A stretch of DNA of 64,000 nucleotides, taken from the NCBI GenBank assembly GCA_034359265.1, contig CP136896.1:15407501-15471500 (forward strand), given 5' to 3'. The translations under genes were made by a program, and so were the position numbers. This document shows positions 11,399 through 22,399 of the stretch, one piece after another. The notes beneath the pieces are model-generated. The model had not been told where the DNA came from, ran no database searches, and worked only from the letters and a program-made list of their open reading frames with translations. Each line of letters opens with the position of its first letter. Position 1 is the stretch's first letter. The DNA comes from Canna indica. Lineage: Eukaryota; Streptophyta; Magnoliopsida; Zingiberales; Cannaceae.

Positions 11399-13140
11399 AT
11401 GGTTCGAGATATCAGTTCTCGAGGAGGCATTCCTTGTAGGACCCCCCGACGATTACCACCCGCCCCACCTGTACCCACTGACCCTTCGCCTTCCACCACC
11501 ATCCCCCCACCTCCGGCCACCATTCCCCCACCTCCAGCTACCATCCCCCCACCTCCAGCCACCATTCCTCCACCTGATCCATCCACCATTCCCCCAGCTG
11601 ATCTGGTCACCATCCCCCCACCTCCAACCACCATCCCTTCAGCCGATCCAGGCCCGTCGACATCGAGACGTAGGCCACGAGGGTTTAACATAATTCTCCC
11701 TCCGCCACCCGAGGGATAACTGCGCAGAGCAATTAGTGTGCGCCGAAGAAGATAAGTATATGCATTAATTATTTTTTATAATTTATTTATAATTCAAAAT
11801 ATTATAATATGAATTTATATTTGGTGCAGATTTGAGCAGGAGGACGTCCCCCGCATGATAGTGGGGACAATCCGAAAGTTTATGCACGGGGCATGGCCTA
11901 CATGGTCTCACGTGCCCCGTGAGCATATGGATTTATTGTGGCGAGAGTTCACGGTAAGTATATTTATTAAATTAATGTTAATGTTAAATATTCATTAGTA
12001 ATAATAATTTTTTTTTGCAGGGTCATTATATATGGCCGGAGGACCAGACCACTTTTGTAGAGGCTACATGGGAGCGTGTTGCCCGCGCTCGCTATAACGG
12101 GCTGCTTTAGCAGGCCCGTCAGACCGTGATGAGACGGCTGGGGGTCACATAGATAGGGCAGACTCGGGGACATGCCCCCGAGTGGATTCTTGGCCCTGTT
12201 GGGATTAGCTCGTTGAGAGGTGGGACACACCTGAGTGGTAGGAGGTCTCTCGGACTGCGTCGAGAAACCGCATGTCTGGGGGACGGCACGGGCGCGCGCC
12301 ATACTGGTGGCTCCATCTCTTTTGTGGTTCATGAGCGTCGTATGGTATGTATAATTTAATTATTTTTAATTAAATTATATATTGTGTATAATGATACTAA
12401 TGCATTTTTTTCTAATGTAAGACGTGCGTAACGGAGGACGGCACCGTCCAACGCCCGTCGATGATGGAGGTGTTTGAGCGCACCCATCGTCGTCGACGAT
12501 GAGCGAGGGACTATGTTGATAGCAGAGCCTCGTATATAATGGTAAGTATTTATATATATCTATTTGATTTACACAATTTTTATTTATAGTTTATATATAT
12601 ATAAAATATAAGCATGTGTAGGAAACTTATACAAGGATTATGATCGAGCGTGGAGGGACACCAGAGGAGTTCGGCGCAGGAGCTTGGGTGGAGGCCGCAG
12701 GTGGCTAGGAGCACGGCCGTGTTTATGGCTTTGCAGACAGTGGCCATGCACGCGCCCTGCTCGGGCCACTTTGGGCACCGACTCCTTCGACTGCGGGTGA
12801 GCGGCCCTCGACATCCCTAGCGCAGGACCAGAGCCAGATAGCGGCCATGGAGTCGGAGCTCACCCAACAGAGACAAGCGATGGAGGAGCAGAGGCAGACA
12901 ATGGAGGGGCAGAGGCTGGCGATGGAGGAGCAAAGGTTGGAGATGCAGGAGTAGAGACGGGTGAATGACGAGTTGAGACAGATGATCTAGAACATGTAGA
13001 CACTCCTCACTCAGACTGCGTCTCACTCTGACCTTCTACCGAGGATGTCGCAGCCGTCGTCCTCCTCGACCCAATCGACGCTCCCGACCCAGTCGTTGTC
13101 GACTCCACCGTCTCCACCACTGCCGTTAGATTTTGATTAA
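11399..13140 (+). pseudogene. CACTA accessory (Transposase_24 / TNPA-like) pseudogene
   Basis: Five exons can be placed by matching copy 2: about 11399-11751, 11830-11953, 12021-12344, 12422-12541 and 12622-13140. Exons 2 and 4 have the same lengths (124, 120) as in copy 2. Exon 1 encodes a proline-rich stretch with about five TIPPPPA-like repeats absent from copy 2, then STSRRRPRG. Stops occur in exons 1, 3, 4 and 5, and the exon 1 donor reads AT instead of GT. The family product binds subterminal repeats and assists transposition; this copy is dead. Confidence 0.8.
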
Positions 13141-13408
13141 TTATATTTTGTTTATATTTTGATACTTGGTTGTATGTAGACGATATTTTGATAATTGTTT
13201 GCCTCCGATTTGAGGCTGAGATTGATGATATTTATATAAAACTTGTGTGTTTGGTTTCAAATGCATGTGCATGATGTTTTCTGATTGTAATATGTGATTG
13301 AAAATAGTTTGTAGTCGATATATCATTGTATATAGGAATTTACAAAATTTTCAGTTTTTTCAATTACAGGATACACCTTTAACCACGGCTTACCCACGGT
13401 TCACCGTC

Positions 13409-14086
13409 ACTAAGCCGTGGTTGAAAGCATATCGTAAATGGCGGATGATCTGGGCAGCACCAAATATCACAGTTGCTAATAGTATCACCGACGGGACTGG
13501 GCCATGGCTGATGGTTGGTATCAGTGACAGCTCCTGGAGCGGTCACTGATATTTTTTATTCAGTGACAGCGCACGCGGCTGTCGTTGATGATTACGTGTG
13601 ATGGCCGCGCTCGGCTGTCACAACTTATCTGAGATGCAGTCATCAATGACGAATATATGCCACAGTTTGCACCATCCGTGATATCTATCACCGATTGTTC
13701 AGCCACGCTTTGAGCCGTTGGTGATGACGACAATTCTAGTAGCGTGTCACTACACCGTGGCTGAAAGCGTATAGTAAATGGTTGATGGCCTAGGCAGCAC
13801 CAAATATCACGGTTGCTAATAATATCACCAACAACTCTGAGCCATGACTGATGTTTTTAAATTTGCGACAATCGCCCAGGGTCATCACTAATGTGTTTAG
13901 ATCAGCGATAGCGCGCACGGCTGTCGCTGATGATTACTTGTGACGTCCGCGGTCGGCTGTCACAACTTATCTGAGGCACACACATAAGCGACGATGTTTT
14001 GCCACTGCCTACACTGTCTGTGATAGTCGTCACCAACGGTTCAACAACGACATAAGCCATGGGTGACAGTGACTATTCCAGTAGTG
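13409..14086 (+). repeat. Tandemly duplicated 3' terminus of CACTA copy 1
   Basis: Two related ~340-base units: 13409-13746 ending CTAGTAGCGTG and 13747-14086 ending CCAGTAGTG. Each begins near GTGGTTGAAAGC/GTGGCTGAAAGC and contains CAGCACCAAATATCAC. Both finish in a CACTA-like tip. The motifs (GGCTGTCGCTGATGATTAC) are unlike the AGCAACGGC motifs of copy 2. Confidence 0.75.
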
Positions 14087-15896
14087 TTCTACTCCTATGA
14101 CTGTGCCTTTTATTACAGTTAGTGTTAAGCAGATCTATTCATGCTAAATGTTGGGATTTAAACTAATAAATTTCAGATTTGAGAAAACTAGGCTACAGGG
14201 TTGTAAGTGCCTTGCCATCAGGTTACTATATTGAAATGGGAAATTTCGATAATTAAGCGTACGATGATTTTGTGTTTAGGGCTACGGGGTTGTAAGTGTT
14301 AGAGCCTGGCTCAGTGACCGAATCATAGGACCGATGGGTCTCTGGATTATTGGACCGACGAGTCCCTGGATATAGGACCGATGGGTCCCTAGACCGGGAA
14401 GCTCATCAGCCGCCACATTGAAGGCCGACCTGGGTGGCTTGTTTGGTTTTGATGATTGTGCATACTTATTGATATATCATATATGGATTGATGGTTATGT
14501 ATATTTGTGGTTGTATCATATATGGATTCATAGTTATGCATATTTGTGGTTATTTCATATATGGATTAGGGATGTCAACGGGGCGGGGCGAGTACGGGGG
14601 GTGCCTACCCGCTACTCGCTCGACGAAATAAACGAATACCCGCTACCCGTTTATTCCCCGCGGGTATCAAAGATGGATACCCATTTAATTACTCGCGGGG
14701 GACGGATACCCACGGGTATTGGCGGGTACCCACAACACTTTAACTCTTCAAGTATTTTGATAACAACTTCAAGTATAACAACTTCATTTTGATAAACACA
14801 CAATATTTTGATAACAACATTATCATAAGGTTTCAAAACATAAAGTATATGAGTATTGAATTAGGTTATGGTTTTTTTAGTATATGTACTGAGGGTAATA
14901 TTATAATTTACTAATTTTCGTGGGTAACGGGTACCTACGGGTACGGGTACTATAATACCCATACCCGCCGCCCCATATAATAAACGGGTAAGAAAAATTA
15001 CCCGCGAAATCCCCGTGGGTAGGAAACTACCCCCCATACCTGTCATAAATAGGTAAATACCCCGGGTACCCACCTAAACGGGTAATATTGTCATCCCTAA
15101 TATATAGATTGATGATTATGCTTACTTGGTACTATTTATGAGTTATATGCTTACCAATTAATTATTCACTCGCTGGACCTATGTTATTGGACATGGTGGA
15201 TAGAGAACTGATCCACTCACTAAGTTCTAGTTGAACTTACGATTTTATGTGTTGTTTTTCTTGTAGCACCTGAGCGTGAGATGCAGTAGAGTGGCTAGTT
15301 GCGGCAGGAGCAATAGATCTTGTGGCATGTCATAGTCTGGGGTTTATACCCGAGTTTGTAGAGGATTTCATGTTTTCCTTCAGTCTGTTGAGGATTTTAT
15401 GCTTCTTTGAGTCATGTGGACTTGGGTTTAGTTTTCTTTGAGCTATGTGATAAATCCAGTATTTTTATCTTGCATCTTATATTGCTTATCGATTGCGATT
15501 ATACTGGGATTTAAGTGAAGGTTTGCAAGAACCACTCACTGAGTTCCTCGTGGACTCATGATTTTATTATTTTTGTTTTGTAGAGCCTGACTAGTGACGT
15601 TTGACTTGATGGCACGGCGCAGTTGGAGGGCAGGTGGTGTTCCAGATCTCGTAGCAGGCAGTTATGTAGTCCTAGTCGTGTAGTGAGAGTCTTAGTTCGT
15701 GCACTGAGTTATTTTCATTGAACTTCGCGTTGTAAAAAATTTGTTTTTGAACATTAATAAAGTTGGTACATTTTCATTTATGTTTTCTATGTCGATTTGG
15801 TTACATGTTGTGTTTAGCTGATAAATGCATGTGGTAGGCTTCGCGGTACAGACACCTACCCTGGCCGGTCACGTGATCCTGAGTTCGGGTGTGACA
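14087..15896 (+). mobile_element. 5' LTR of gypsy 1, left-truncated
   Basis: The last ~300 bases (15590-15896) match the end of the 3' LTR, including CATTAATAAAGTTGGTAC and the terminal GTGACA. The expected TGTAATACCC start is missing; the left edge abuts the CACTA end at 14086. The tract 14280-14400 has repeated GGACCGATGGGTC units. A MITE interrupts it. Confidence 0.75.
14567..15099. mobile_element. GC-rich MITE, probably Mutator-like
   Basis: Ends TAGGGATGTCAACGGGGCG and, in reverse complement, TAGGGATGACAATATTACCCG, so the terminal inverted repeats are short. Flanked by ATATATGGAT (14557-14566) and ATATATAGAT (15100-15109), a 10-base duplication with one mismatch; 9-11 bases is usual for Mutator-like insertion. 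Both halves are rich in CGGGTAC and GGGTACCC, giving strong self-complementarity. The two small reading frames inside are by-products of this composition. Confidence 0.7.
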
Positions 15897-15899
15897 AAG

Positions 15900-15911
15900 T
15901 GGTATTAGAGC
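15900..15911 (+). other. Primer-binding site, gypsy 1
   Basis: TGGTATTAGAGC lies four bases after the LTR end and differs at one base from TGGTATCAGAGC, the usual complement of plant initiator Met-tRNA. Confidence 0.9.
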
Positions 15912-16831
15912 ATGTGGTCTGGGTACCGTATGGGCATAGCTAGCATGCCAACATACAATATAGTTATGCTACGAGATCTGGCGGCCACAATTGCACCTCA
16001 ACGCGTCATGCGGTCAGTAAATTAGAACAACATTTTGAATAAATTATTTGATATTAATGACAATCTTTTTCTTAAATCGAGTGTGATGGAGGCTCACAAT
16101 GCTGCGTTGAGCGACAACGACAGTAATTCCACAGCATGCCACGGTCGAGGCCGGGGACAAGGCCGAGGTCGGGGTAGGGCCATGGGAGAGGTCAGTCAGA
16201 GGGGGCAGGACATGACCTCATAGTTGCATAGCTATAGGCTCAGGTAGCACAATTGACTGAGGCGCTCCGTAGGGAGCAAGAGTTGAGGCAACATTAGCCT
16301 CAACTGGTACTGGTGGCACCGGAAGTGGCTGAATTAGTCCATCCAGCAGCGAGGGTTGCTAGAGCAGCTACCTATATTGACTTTGTGAAACTAAGGCCAT
16401 TAGAGTTCATTGGGACAGATCAGCAAGTGGAGGTCACCAGCTCTGTCAGCGACTGCTACGAGTTGTGTGAGGAGCTCGGGTGTTCCTTGGAGGCGGCTGC
16501 TTGTATGATAGGGCTACAGCTCAGAGGGGCTTCCAAGGAGTGGCTGCATAGATGGAGAGATCGTAAGGGGCCACGTGCGCCACCCCTACCTAGGCAGAGT
16601 TTAATGGTGATATTATGGAGCGGTACATACCGATGAGTATCCGTGATCGACAGGCGAAAGAGTTTGAGCAGTTGCGCCGGACTAGTGGCATGTTAGTGCT
16701 AGATTATGAGATGGAATATACTCGGCTCTCGAAGAACCATCCTGCTGTGGTAGCGACTGAGACCTCCAGGGTCAAGAGGTTTGTTGATGGATGAGGGTGT
16801 AGATCAGTAGGCTCATCCATTACACTAAGGA

Positions 16832-17660
16832 TGTTGGGTAAGTGGTCACACTAGAGAAGGGGGGCGGGGGGCGGGGGGTGAATAGTATGTTAACTAAATA
16901 TTGTTGCCTAAATTCGATTTATCGATTTTAATCATTTTCTTATAACTTAGGCAATTCACAATCAGATGATTAAATACGGAAGTGATAAATAAAGCAGTTA
17001 AGCAAGCGCAAGCAAAACAATGCTAATACAAAGGAATTTATAATGGTTCAGCCAATTGCCTACTCCACTACCTGAGACCTGTGCTTAGGATTTCACACAC
17101 AAATGCACTAAGTTAAGAGTGGCTTACAATCGAGGACTTTGCACTGGAAAGATCCTACACTCCCTTCGATGGCACTTCCACACCCGGAAGCATCCACCTT
17201 CACACCTAGTGAACTTTCCCACCTCAATTTCTAAGAACAACTCTTAATCTAGTTTTACACAAATGGCTTTACACCTTACACACCAAGGTTACCACAAAGT
17301 CACTAGACGTTACACGAGGTCTATTACACAATCAAGTTAATACAATGAAAAACAAACTAGAAAACACTTTAATCACAAGAAGAGAGAAGAGAGGACCTAT
17401 TACAATAGGATCGCTTCTTCTTGTTGAGCCTAGCAAACTTGAGTTAAGGACCCTCCAATGATGTATACTTGAGATTGAGGGATCAAGACTAGGTTTCGAG
17501 GATTTGATCACAAGAGAGCTTAGAAGTAGCTTAGGATCACTCTTTGAGGCTTAGAGGCATCAACAACAACTAGGGAGAGAGTTTGGGGTGAGTATTTATA
17601 ACCCCCCCAAACAAATGGCTCATCAACGGGCATATTTCTGCCCATTGCCGACGCCCGATC
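16832..17660 (-). mobile_element. 3' LTR of gag-only copy B, missing its 5' ~460 bases
   Basis: The + strand starts TGTTGGGTAAGTGGTCAC, matches 19536 on, and has an antisense TATA (about 17593-17600). Homology stops near 17650 at the edge of the GATC array (CGATCGTCGATATC). A deletion therefore removed the LTR start, most of the array and the polypurine tract. Confidence 0.8.
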
Positions 17661-18300
17661 GTCGATATCAAAATTATCAAACTAAGTAGCCAAGAGGGGG
17701 ATCAATTATCAATATCAAAGTCTACTTTGATAAATAGTTTAAATTCGTTTCACAATGAAATCGAGTGATATCAAAATGAATTTGAAGAAATCACAAGTGA
17801 AATATAAATGAAAATATGATCTCCAACCCTTCCTATTGGTTGAAAACCGAAAGGTCATAATTAGCCTATGATTTAGAACCACAAGATCGCGTTAGCCCGT
17901 TATAAGCTACTAAGATCTCTGAAGAGACCGGGAAATCAAGAATAAAAAAGATGTTTTTGAGAAAGATAACGAGAGCATGGAAATCAACCAAAGTTATTTA
18001 TGTATCAAAATTCCAACTATAATATGGGAATTAGGTGATAGGAATGATACCGATGTATTTTTGATGCCAACCTTACTTAGGCATCATGATGACTTGAAGT
18101 TGCAACCTCATGAAGATTTTTTTTTTATTCGAATCCAAGATGAACTTCAATATTTCATTTATTATTCATCCTTGTGTGGTAACTCCCCTTACAAAATAAC
18201 AAGAAACTTTTGGTAATCAAATGGCTTTGGGTCCTTGGGGATTAGATGTCCTAGGGATCCAAACTATCCATTAAAGCACAATCATTAATGGCATGGCCAA
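17661..18300 (-). mobile_element. 3' non-coding internal region of gag-only copy B
   Basis: Reverse complement of blocks at about 2400-2800 in copy A, for example CTCCAACCCTTCCTATTGG at 17821. No enzyme motif in any frame. Confidence 0.75.
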
Positions 18301-18342
18301 AAATGCCACAACAGAAACAATATCCATTAAATTTTTATTTAT

Positions 18343-19363
18343 TTATACTTGGACATGGGATCTAGCATTGAAATGCTTAACATGTGAATTATGATGAACA
18401 TGAGCATTCTTAGAAAAAACATTTTTATTTTGGGGTTTCCTAAATGGATCATTTTGATTTCTAGAACTTTTAAGAGAGGAAGCATTAGTCTTCCTTTTCA
18501 AAATTAACATCTCATTTTTAAAATCGATCATAGATTTATGCAATGCATGCAATTGAGTTTTTAACAAGCTATTTTTTTTTTTTAAAGTGTCATTTTTATT
18601 TTCCAAATCCTTAGTGTCAATGTCTAAGATACCATGACATGAATTAGTGACACTAATTTTTAGTTTCTCATTTTCTAGTTTTATTTCATGTAAATAAGAA
18701 CTAAGTGTCAAATTTTCTTTTAATTTTTTATTTTCTTTATCCTTTTTAACGATCAAGGCATACATAATTTTACATTGATCTAATAATTCATCATAAAGAA
18801 GATCCGAGGAACTAGATGAATTAGATCTATGATTATGATTATCATGGCTTGAAGAAGAACATACCTCCTCATCGACATTCATGATGTTAGCTTTGTGATC
18901 ATGGTGCGAGGATGCTTCACTTGATGCACGTGAGTGAGTGGAAGTATTTGACCTCCGTTTTGCCTTTGTTTTTCATACTAGGATAATTCTTCTTCACGTG
19001 CCCTTTCCCATTGCATAGGTGACATATCACCTTTCTCTTCCGACTCTTTGTACTTCTTTGGCTAGATACACTATTAGCTTCAAGAACTTCATTAGATATA
19101 GGAGTGTGACAATTGTCATCATCTCCTTCATTTAGGGTAACAAGTTCTTCAGTTTTAGTATAATCATAAAGCATGTTCAAAGTAGTCCAAATATCATATG
19201 TCGAAGTACAATGCATGACTTTTTCAAAAATATCATTTTTCAAAGAACAATATATGCAATTTATTGCCTTAACATTTAACTCAAACCTATTAATTTGTTC
19301 TTGGATCCATGCATCCATATTTTCCTTAGGTTCTATGTATTTTGACTTTACCATGGTAAACAC
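18343..19363 (-). pseudogene. Sire-like copia gag of gag-only copy B
   Basis: Two open pieces on the minus strand. The first (19363-18917, 148 codons) has a capsid-type text (MDAWIQEQINRFELNVKAIN, STYDIWTTLNMLYDY) and a knuckle CHLCNGKGHVKKNY whose last Cys is Tyr. The second (18882-18343, 179 codons) is Ser-rich, then a Lys/Glu/Leu coiled coil. Just past its stop (about 18320-18260) lies a second knuckle, CFCCGIFGHAINDC. The frame breaks between and after the pieces. Upstream, near 19440, VASIPPRFDESNFGL-like text marks the gag N-terminus. Pol does not follow. Confidence 0.82.
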
Positions 19364-19522
19364 ACCTATACCTTAAGTCTTTAAGAATGTATACATTCTT
19401 CCTTTCAAAGACCAAAGTTTGACTCATCAAACCTAGGTGGTATAGACGCTACCAACTCTAGTACCATTTTTCAGATCAAGACAAGATGTAGAGAAGACAG
19501 TGAAATCTCAATCTACGACCTA

Positions 19523-19535
19523 CTTTGATACCAAA
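19523..19535 (-). other. Primer-binding site of gag-only copy B
   Basis: On the minus strand TTTGGTATCAAAG follows the LTR end CCAACA directly. It is close to the initiator Met-tRNA complement TGGTATCAGAGC and fixes both the LTR-A orientation and the element strand. Confidence 0.85.
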
Positions 19536-20759
19536 TGTTGGATAAATGATCACACTAGAGGGGGGGGGGGGCTGAATAGTGTGTTAACTAAATATTATCT
19601 CCTAAATCCAGTTTATCAATTTTAATCATTTTTTTATAACTAAGGAAATTCACAATCAGATGATTAAATACATAAGTAATAAATAAAGCAGTTAAGCAAA
19701 CGCAAGCATAACAATGCTAACACAAAGGAATTTATAGTGGTTCGGCCAACTGCCTACTCTACTACCTAAGATTCGTGCTTAGGATTTCACACACAAATGC
19801 AATAAATTAAGAGTGGCTTACAATCGAGGACTTTACACCGGAAAGACCCCACACTCCCTTCAAAGACACTTCTACACCCGGAAGCATCCACCTTCACACC
19901 GAGTGAACTTTCCCACCTCAATTCCTAATAACAACTCCTAATCTAGTGACCTTACACAAGGTTTATTACACAATCAAGTTAATACAATGAAAAACAAACT
20001 AAAAAACACTTTAATCACAAGAAGAGAGAAGAGAGGACCTATCACAATAGGATCACTTCTTCTTGTTGAGCCTATCAAACTTGAAGGACCCTCCAATGAT
20101 GTATTCTTGAGATTGATGGATCAAGACTAGGTTTTGAGGATTTGATCACAAGAGAGCTTAGAAGATGCTTAGGATCACTCTTTGAGACTTAGAAGCATCA
20201 ACATCAGCTAGGGAGAGAGTTTGGGGTGAGTATTTAAAACCCTCCCTAAACAAATGGTTCGTCAATGGGCTTATTTCTGCCCGTTGCCGACGCTCGACCG
20301 CTTGTCGATCGATCGTTGGTCGATCGATCGAGCGACTGCGAGCATACTGCCACTTTCTAGCAATAGTCGGTTGATCGATTTGGCTACTGCCATTTTTTGA
20401 CCACATTCGATCGACCGACTGGTCGGTCGACTGAACCTGGGCTGAGCTTGTATTTTCCAACTTACTTCTTGCGCGCTTTGTTTTCGAGTTCCGACCTTCA
20501 GCGTGCGTCAATTTGAAGAGCTTGCTATGTGTTCTCTAAACTCGCCCATGATGTCTTTGGTTCACACGTCATACTTCTATAGGTCGTCGTAAATGTACGA
20601 CGTATCGAGATAAATATCGCAAACTACGAAACTGGTTTTCGCCTTTTGTCGAACCCGCGACCTTCATGCTTGAAGAACTTAGTTATGTAGACTTGGTTTG
20701 TTATCATCAAAATAATCATGAAGAGAGTAGAGAATGAAGGAAAAAACCTTTGGCCAATA
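19536..20759 (-). mobile_element. 5' LTR of gag-only copy B
   Basis: 1,224 bases. On the minus strand it starts TATTGGCCAAAGG (TG changed to TA) and ends CCAACA next to the primer-binding site. It holds the GATC array (20288-20437), a hairpin (arms 20263-20270 and 20279-20286) and an antisense TATA-like TATTTAAAA (about 20231). Confidence 0.88.
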
Positions 20760-21109
20760 GAGGACACCTCTTTTGCTCAGGTAGTGGATGAGGCACTTCG
20801 GTAGGAAGCACTGGTCTCGTTCAAGAAACATGACAGGCCCCCGAAGAAGAAGTGCCGACCTCAAGCATTTGGAGGTCGGCCTTGGCATTCTAAGAGGACA
20901 TAGCAGAAGCAGGGGTCGTGGAGACCCAGGGTCAGGTGTAGCTCGACAGGCAGGGTCGGGGGATGCTTCACAGAAGACCGAGATGCCGTAATGTGGCTGC
21001 TGTAACAGGAGGCATTGGGGGGCTTGATACGGTCGCACGGATGCCTGCTTCAAATGTGGGCAGGTTGGACACTTTTGGAAAAATTGTCCGGACAGAGGTG
21101 GTAAGAATG

Positions 21110-22365
21110 TGTTGGTGAAATGGCCACATTAGAGTGGAGGTGAATAGTGTGTTAACTAAATCTATTTTAAATATTTTCTTAAACTACTTAGGCAATTCAC
21201 AATTGAACAACTAAATGCGGAAGCGATTAATGATAAAACAATTAACAGAAACAAAATATCAATGCTAACACAATGATTTATAGTGGTTTGGCCCTAATGT
21301 CTACTCCACTACCTAAGCACCCCCCGCTTAGGATTTCCAAACTAGTTTAACTAGATTAATTAGCTTCCTTACAATGAGACTTTACATCAGAAAGTCTCCG
21401 CTCTCAAACCGAAGGCACTTTCACACCCGGAAGTATCCCGCCTTCCTACCGAGAGGACTCTCCCACCTCAACCTAAGGACAACTCAACTAATCCTAGCAA
21501 ACTAAGTGTACAATGGTGGATTTAAGTCTTAACACCAAGGCAATCACCAACTCAATCAAACCTAGCAACCTAGGTTTATACAAATGATATACAATGAAAA
21601 TAAACCACAAAATACATAAATATTGGAGCAAATAAATAATACAACAAATACTTTGCTCCAAAGAAAACTCCCTAGTCCTCTTGATGCCTCAAGATGATGA
21701 ATCGGTGAAGCTTGAAGACTAAATCAAGGAGTGGATATCAAAACTAGGGTTCTTGCAAGGATGGTTCAATGAAAGCTTGTAGAGATTCTTAGGATCACAC
21801 TGGCTTGGAAGCATCAATAGTAGACTTGGAATGAGTATTTATAACCCCGCCCCCAACACTCAAGGCTTGTCAACGGGCATTTTTCTGCCCGTTGCCTATG
21901 CCCGGCCACTTGTCGGTCGATCATCGATCGACCAACCGAGCGACCGCCAAGCGACTGCAAGCATACTGCCGCATTCTGGCAACATCCGGTTGATCAAATT
22001 CGCTACTGTCAATTTTTGACCAAATTCGGTCGACCGAACCTATGCTGAGCTTGTATTTTCCAGCTTTCCTCTTGCGCGCTTCATTTTTGGGTTCTGGCCT
22101 TCAGCGTGCGTCAATTTGAAGAGCTTGCCATGTGTTCTCTAAACTCGCCCAAGACGTCTTTGGTGCATAGGTCGAACTTCTAGAAATTTCGACAAACCCA
22201 AACGCGTCGAAAAAATGTCCTTCCGATTTCTCTGATATTTTTTATTGTGGACATCGTGCGTTAACCGATATAGAACCTGAAAATATTTCTCAATGAAATA
22301 TTAGTTTTATGTTTGTTATCATCAAAATTGAGATTAAGACCAAGGTAGAAAACTTTAGGCCAACA
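21110..22365 (-). mobile_element. Solo LTR-A, antisense, in gypsy 1 gag-protease region
   Basis: The + strand starts TGTTGGTGAAATGG and ends TTTAGGCCAACA. Flanks are GAATG (21105-21109) and GATAG (22366-22370), two mismatches, so the target duplication is decayed or absent. It contains a perfect 9-base inverted repeat (21871-21879 with 21886-21894), a GATC array (21888-22040) and an antisense TATA (about 21836-21844). It separates the gag knuckle from the protease of gypsy 1. Confidence 0.85.
21871..21894 (-). repeat. U3 inverted repeat of LTR-A, perfect copy
   Basis: CAACGGGCA pairs with TGCCCGTTG across a six-base loop, between the TATA and the GATC array. Confidence 0.8.
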
Positions 22366-22399
22366 GATAGTCGAGCAGTCCAGCGGGAAAGCGCCGATG

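Larger units (their letters stand above)
8684..14086 (+). mobile_element. CACTA (En/Spm) transposon copy 1, decayed
   Basis: Contains a leader with tandem repeats, a transposase pseudogene and a Transposase_24-type pseudogene in the usual CACTA order. The right end is GTAGTG at 14081-14086 (reverse complement CACTAC). The left terminus was not found, so the start given is only where leader-like sequence is first visible. It lies just before the truncated left edge of the gypsy 5' LTR. Confidence 0.75.
16832..20759 (-). mobile_element. Gag-only Sire-like LTR retrotransposon, copy B (3.9 kb)
   Basis: Read on the minus strand: 5' LTR (20759-19536), primer-binding site, gag, a ~650-base non-coding tail and a truncated 3' LTR (about 17660-16832). 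The target duplication is AAGGA (16827-16831) and GAGGA (20760-20764), one mismatch, and the host gag reads through when the element is removed. There is no pol. Gag and tail match copy A at 1-3713 in the same order, so the lack of pol is an inherited design and not a chance deletion here. It would need enzymes in trans. Confidence 0.88.
16035..21109 (+). pseudogene. Ty3/gypsy gag pseudogene of gypsy 1, split by a retrotransposon
   Basis: The left part (16035-16831) has an Arg/Gly tract (GRGRGQGRGRGR), then capsid-like FVKLRPLEFIGTDQQVEV and, near 16800, a text ending in HYTKD. The right part (20760-21109) resumes with DTSFAQVVDEA and ends in a CX2CX4HX4C knuckle (CFKCGQVGHFWKNC, about 21050-21090). 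Comparison with gypsy 2 (HYTQSTSFAEAVDEAM) shows the parts were contiguous before insertion of 16832-20759. Several in-frame stops lie in both parts. Confidence 0.85.

Noticed and set aside
11383..11691. Glycine-rich frame on the minus strand (GGGMVAGGGGMV repeats)
   Set aside because: It is the antisense of the proline-repeat exon of the CACTA accessory gene, which has splice and family support.
17680..17700. GAGGGGGATC as a plus-strand polypurine tract in copy B
   Set aside because: The primer-binding site and gag put the element on the minus strand, so a plus-strand purine tract here has no role; the true tract was lost in the 3' LTR deletion.
17977..18216. 79-codon plus-strand frame
   Set aside because: It runs against the gag-only element in its non-coding tail; the homologous tail in copy A does not keep it.
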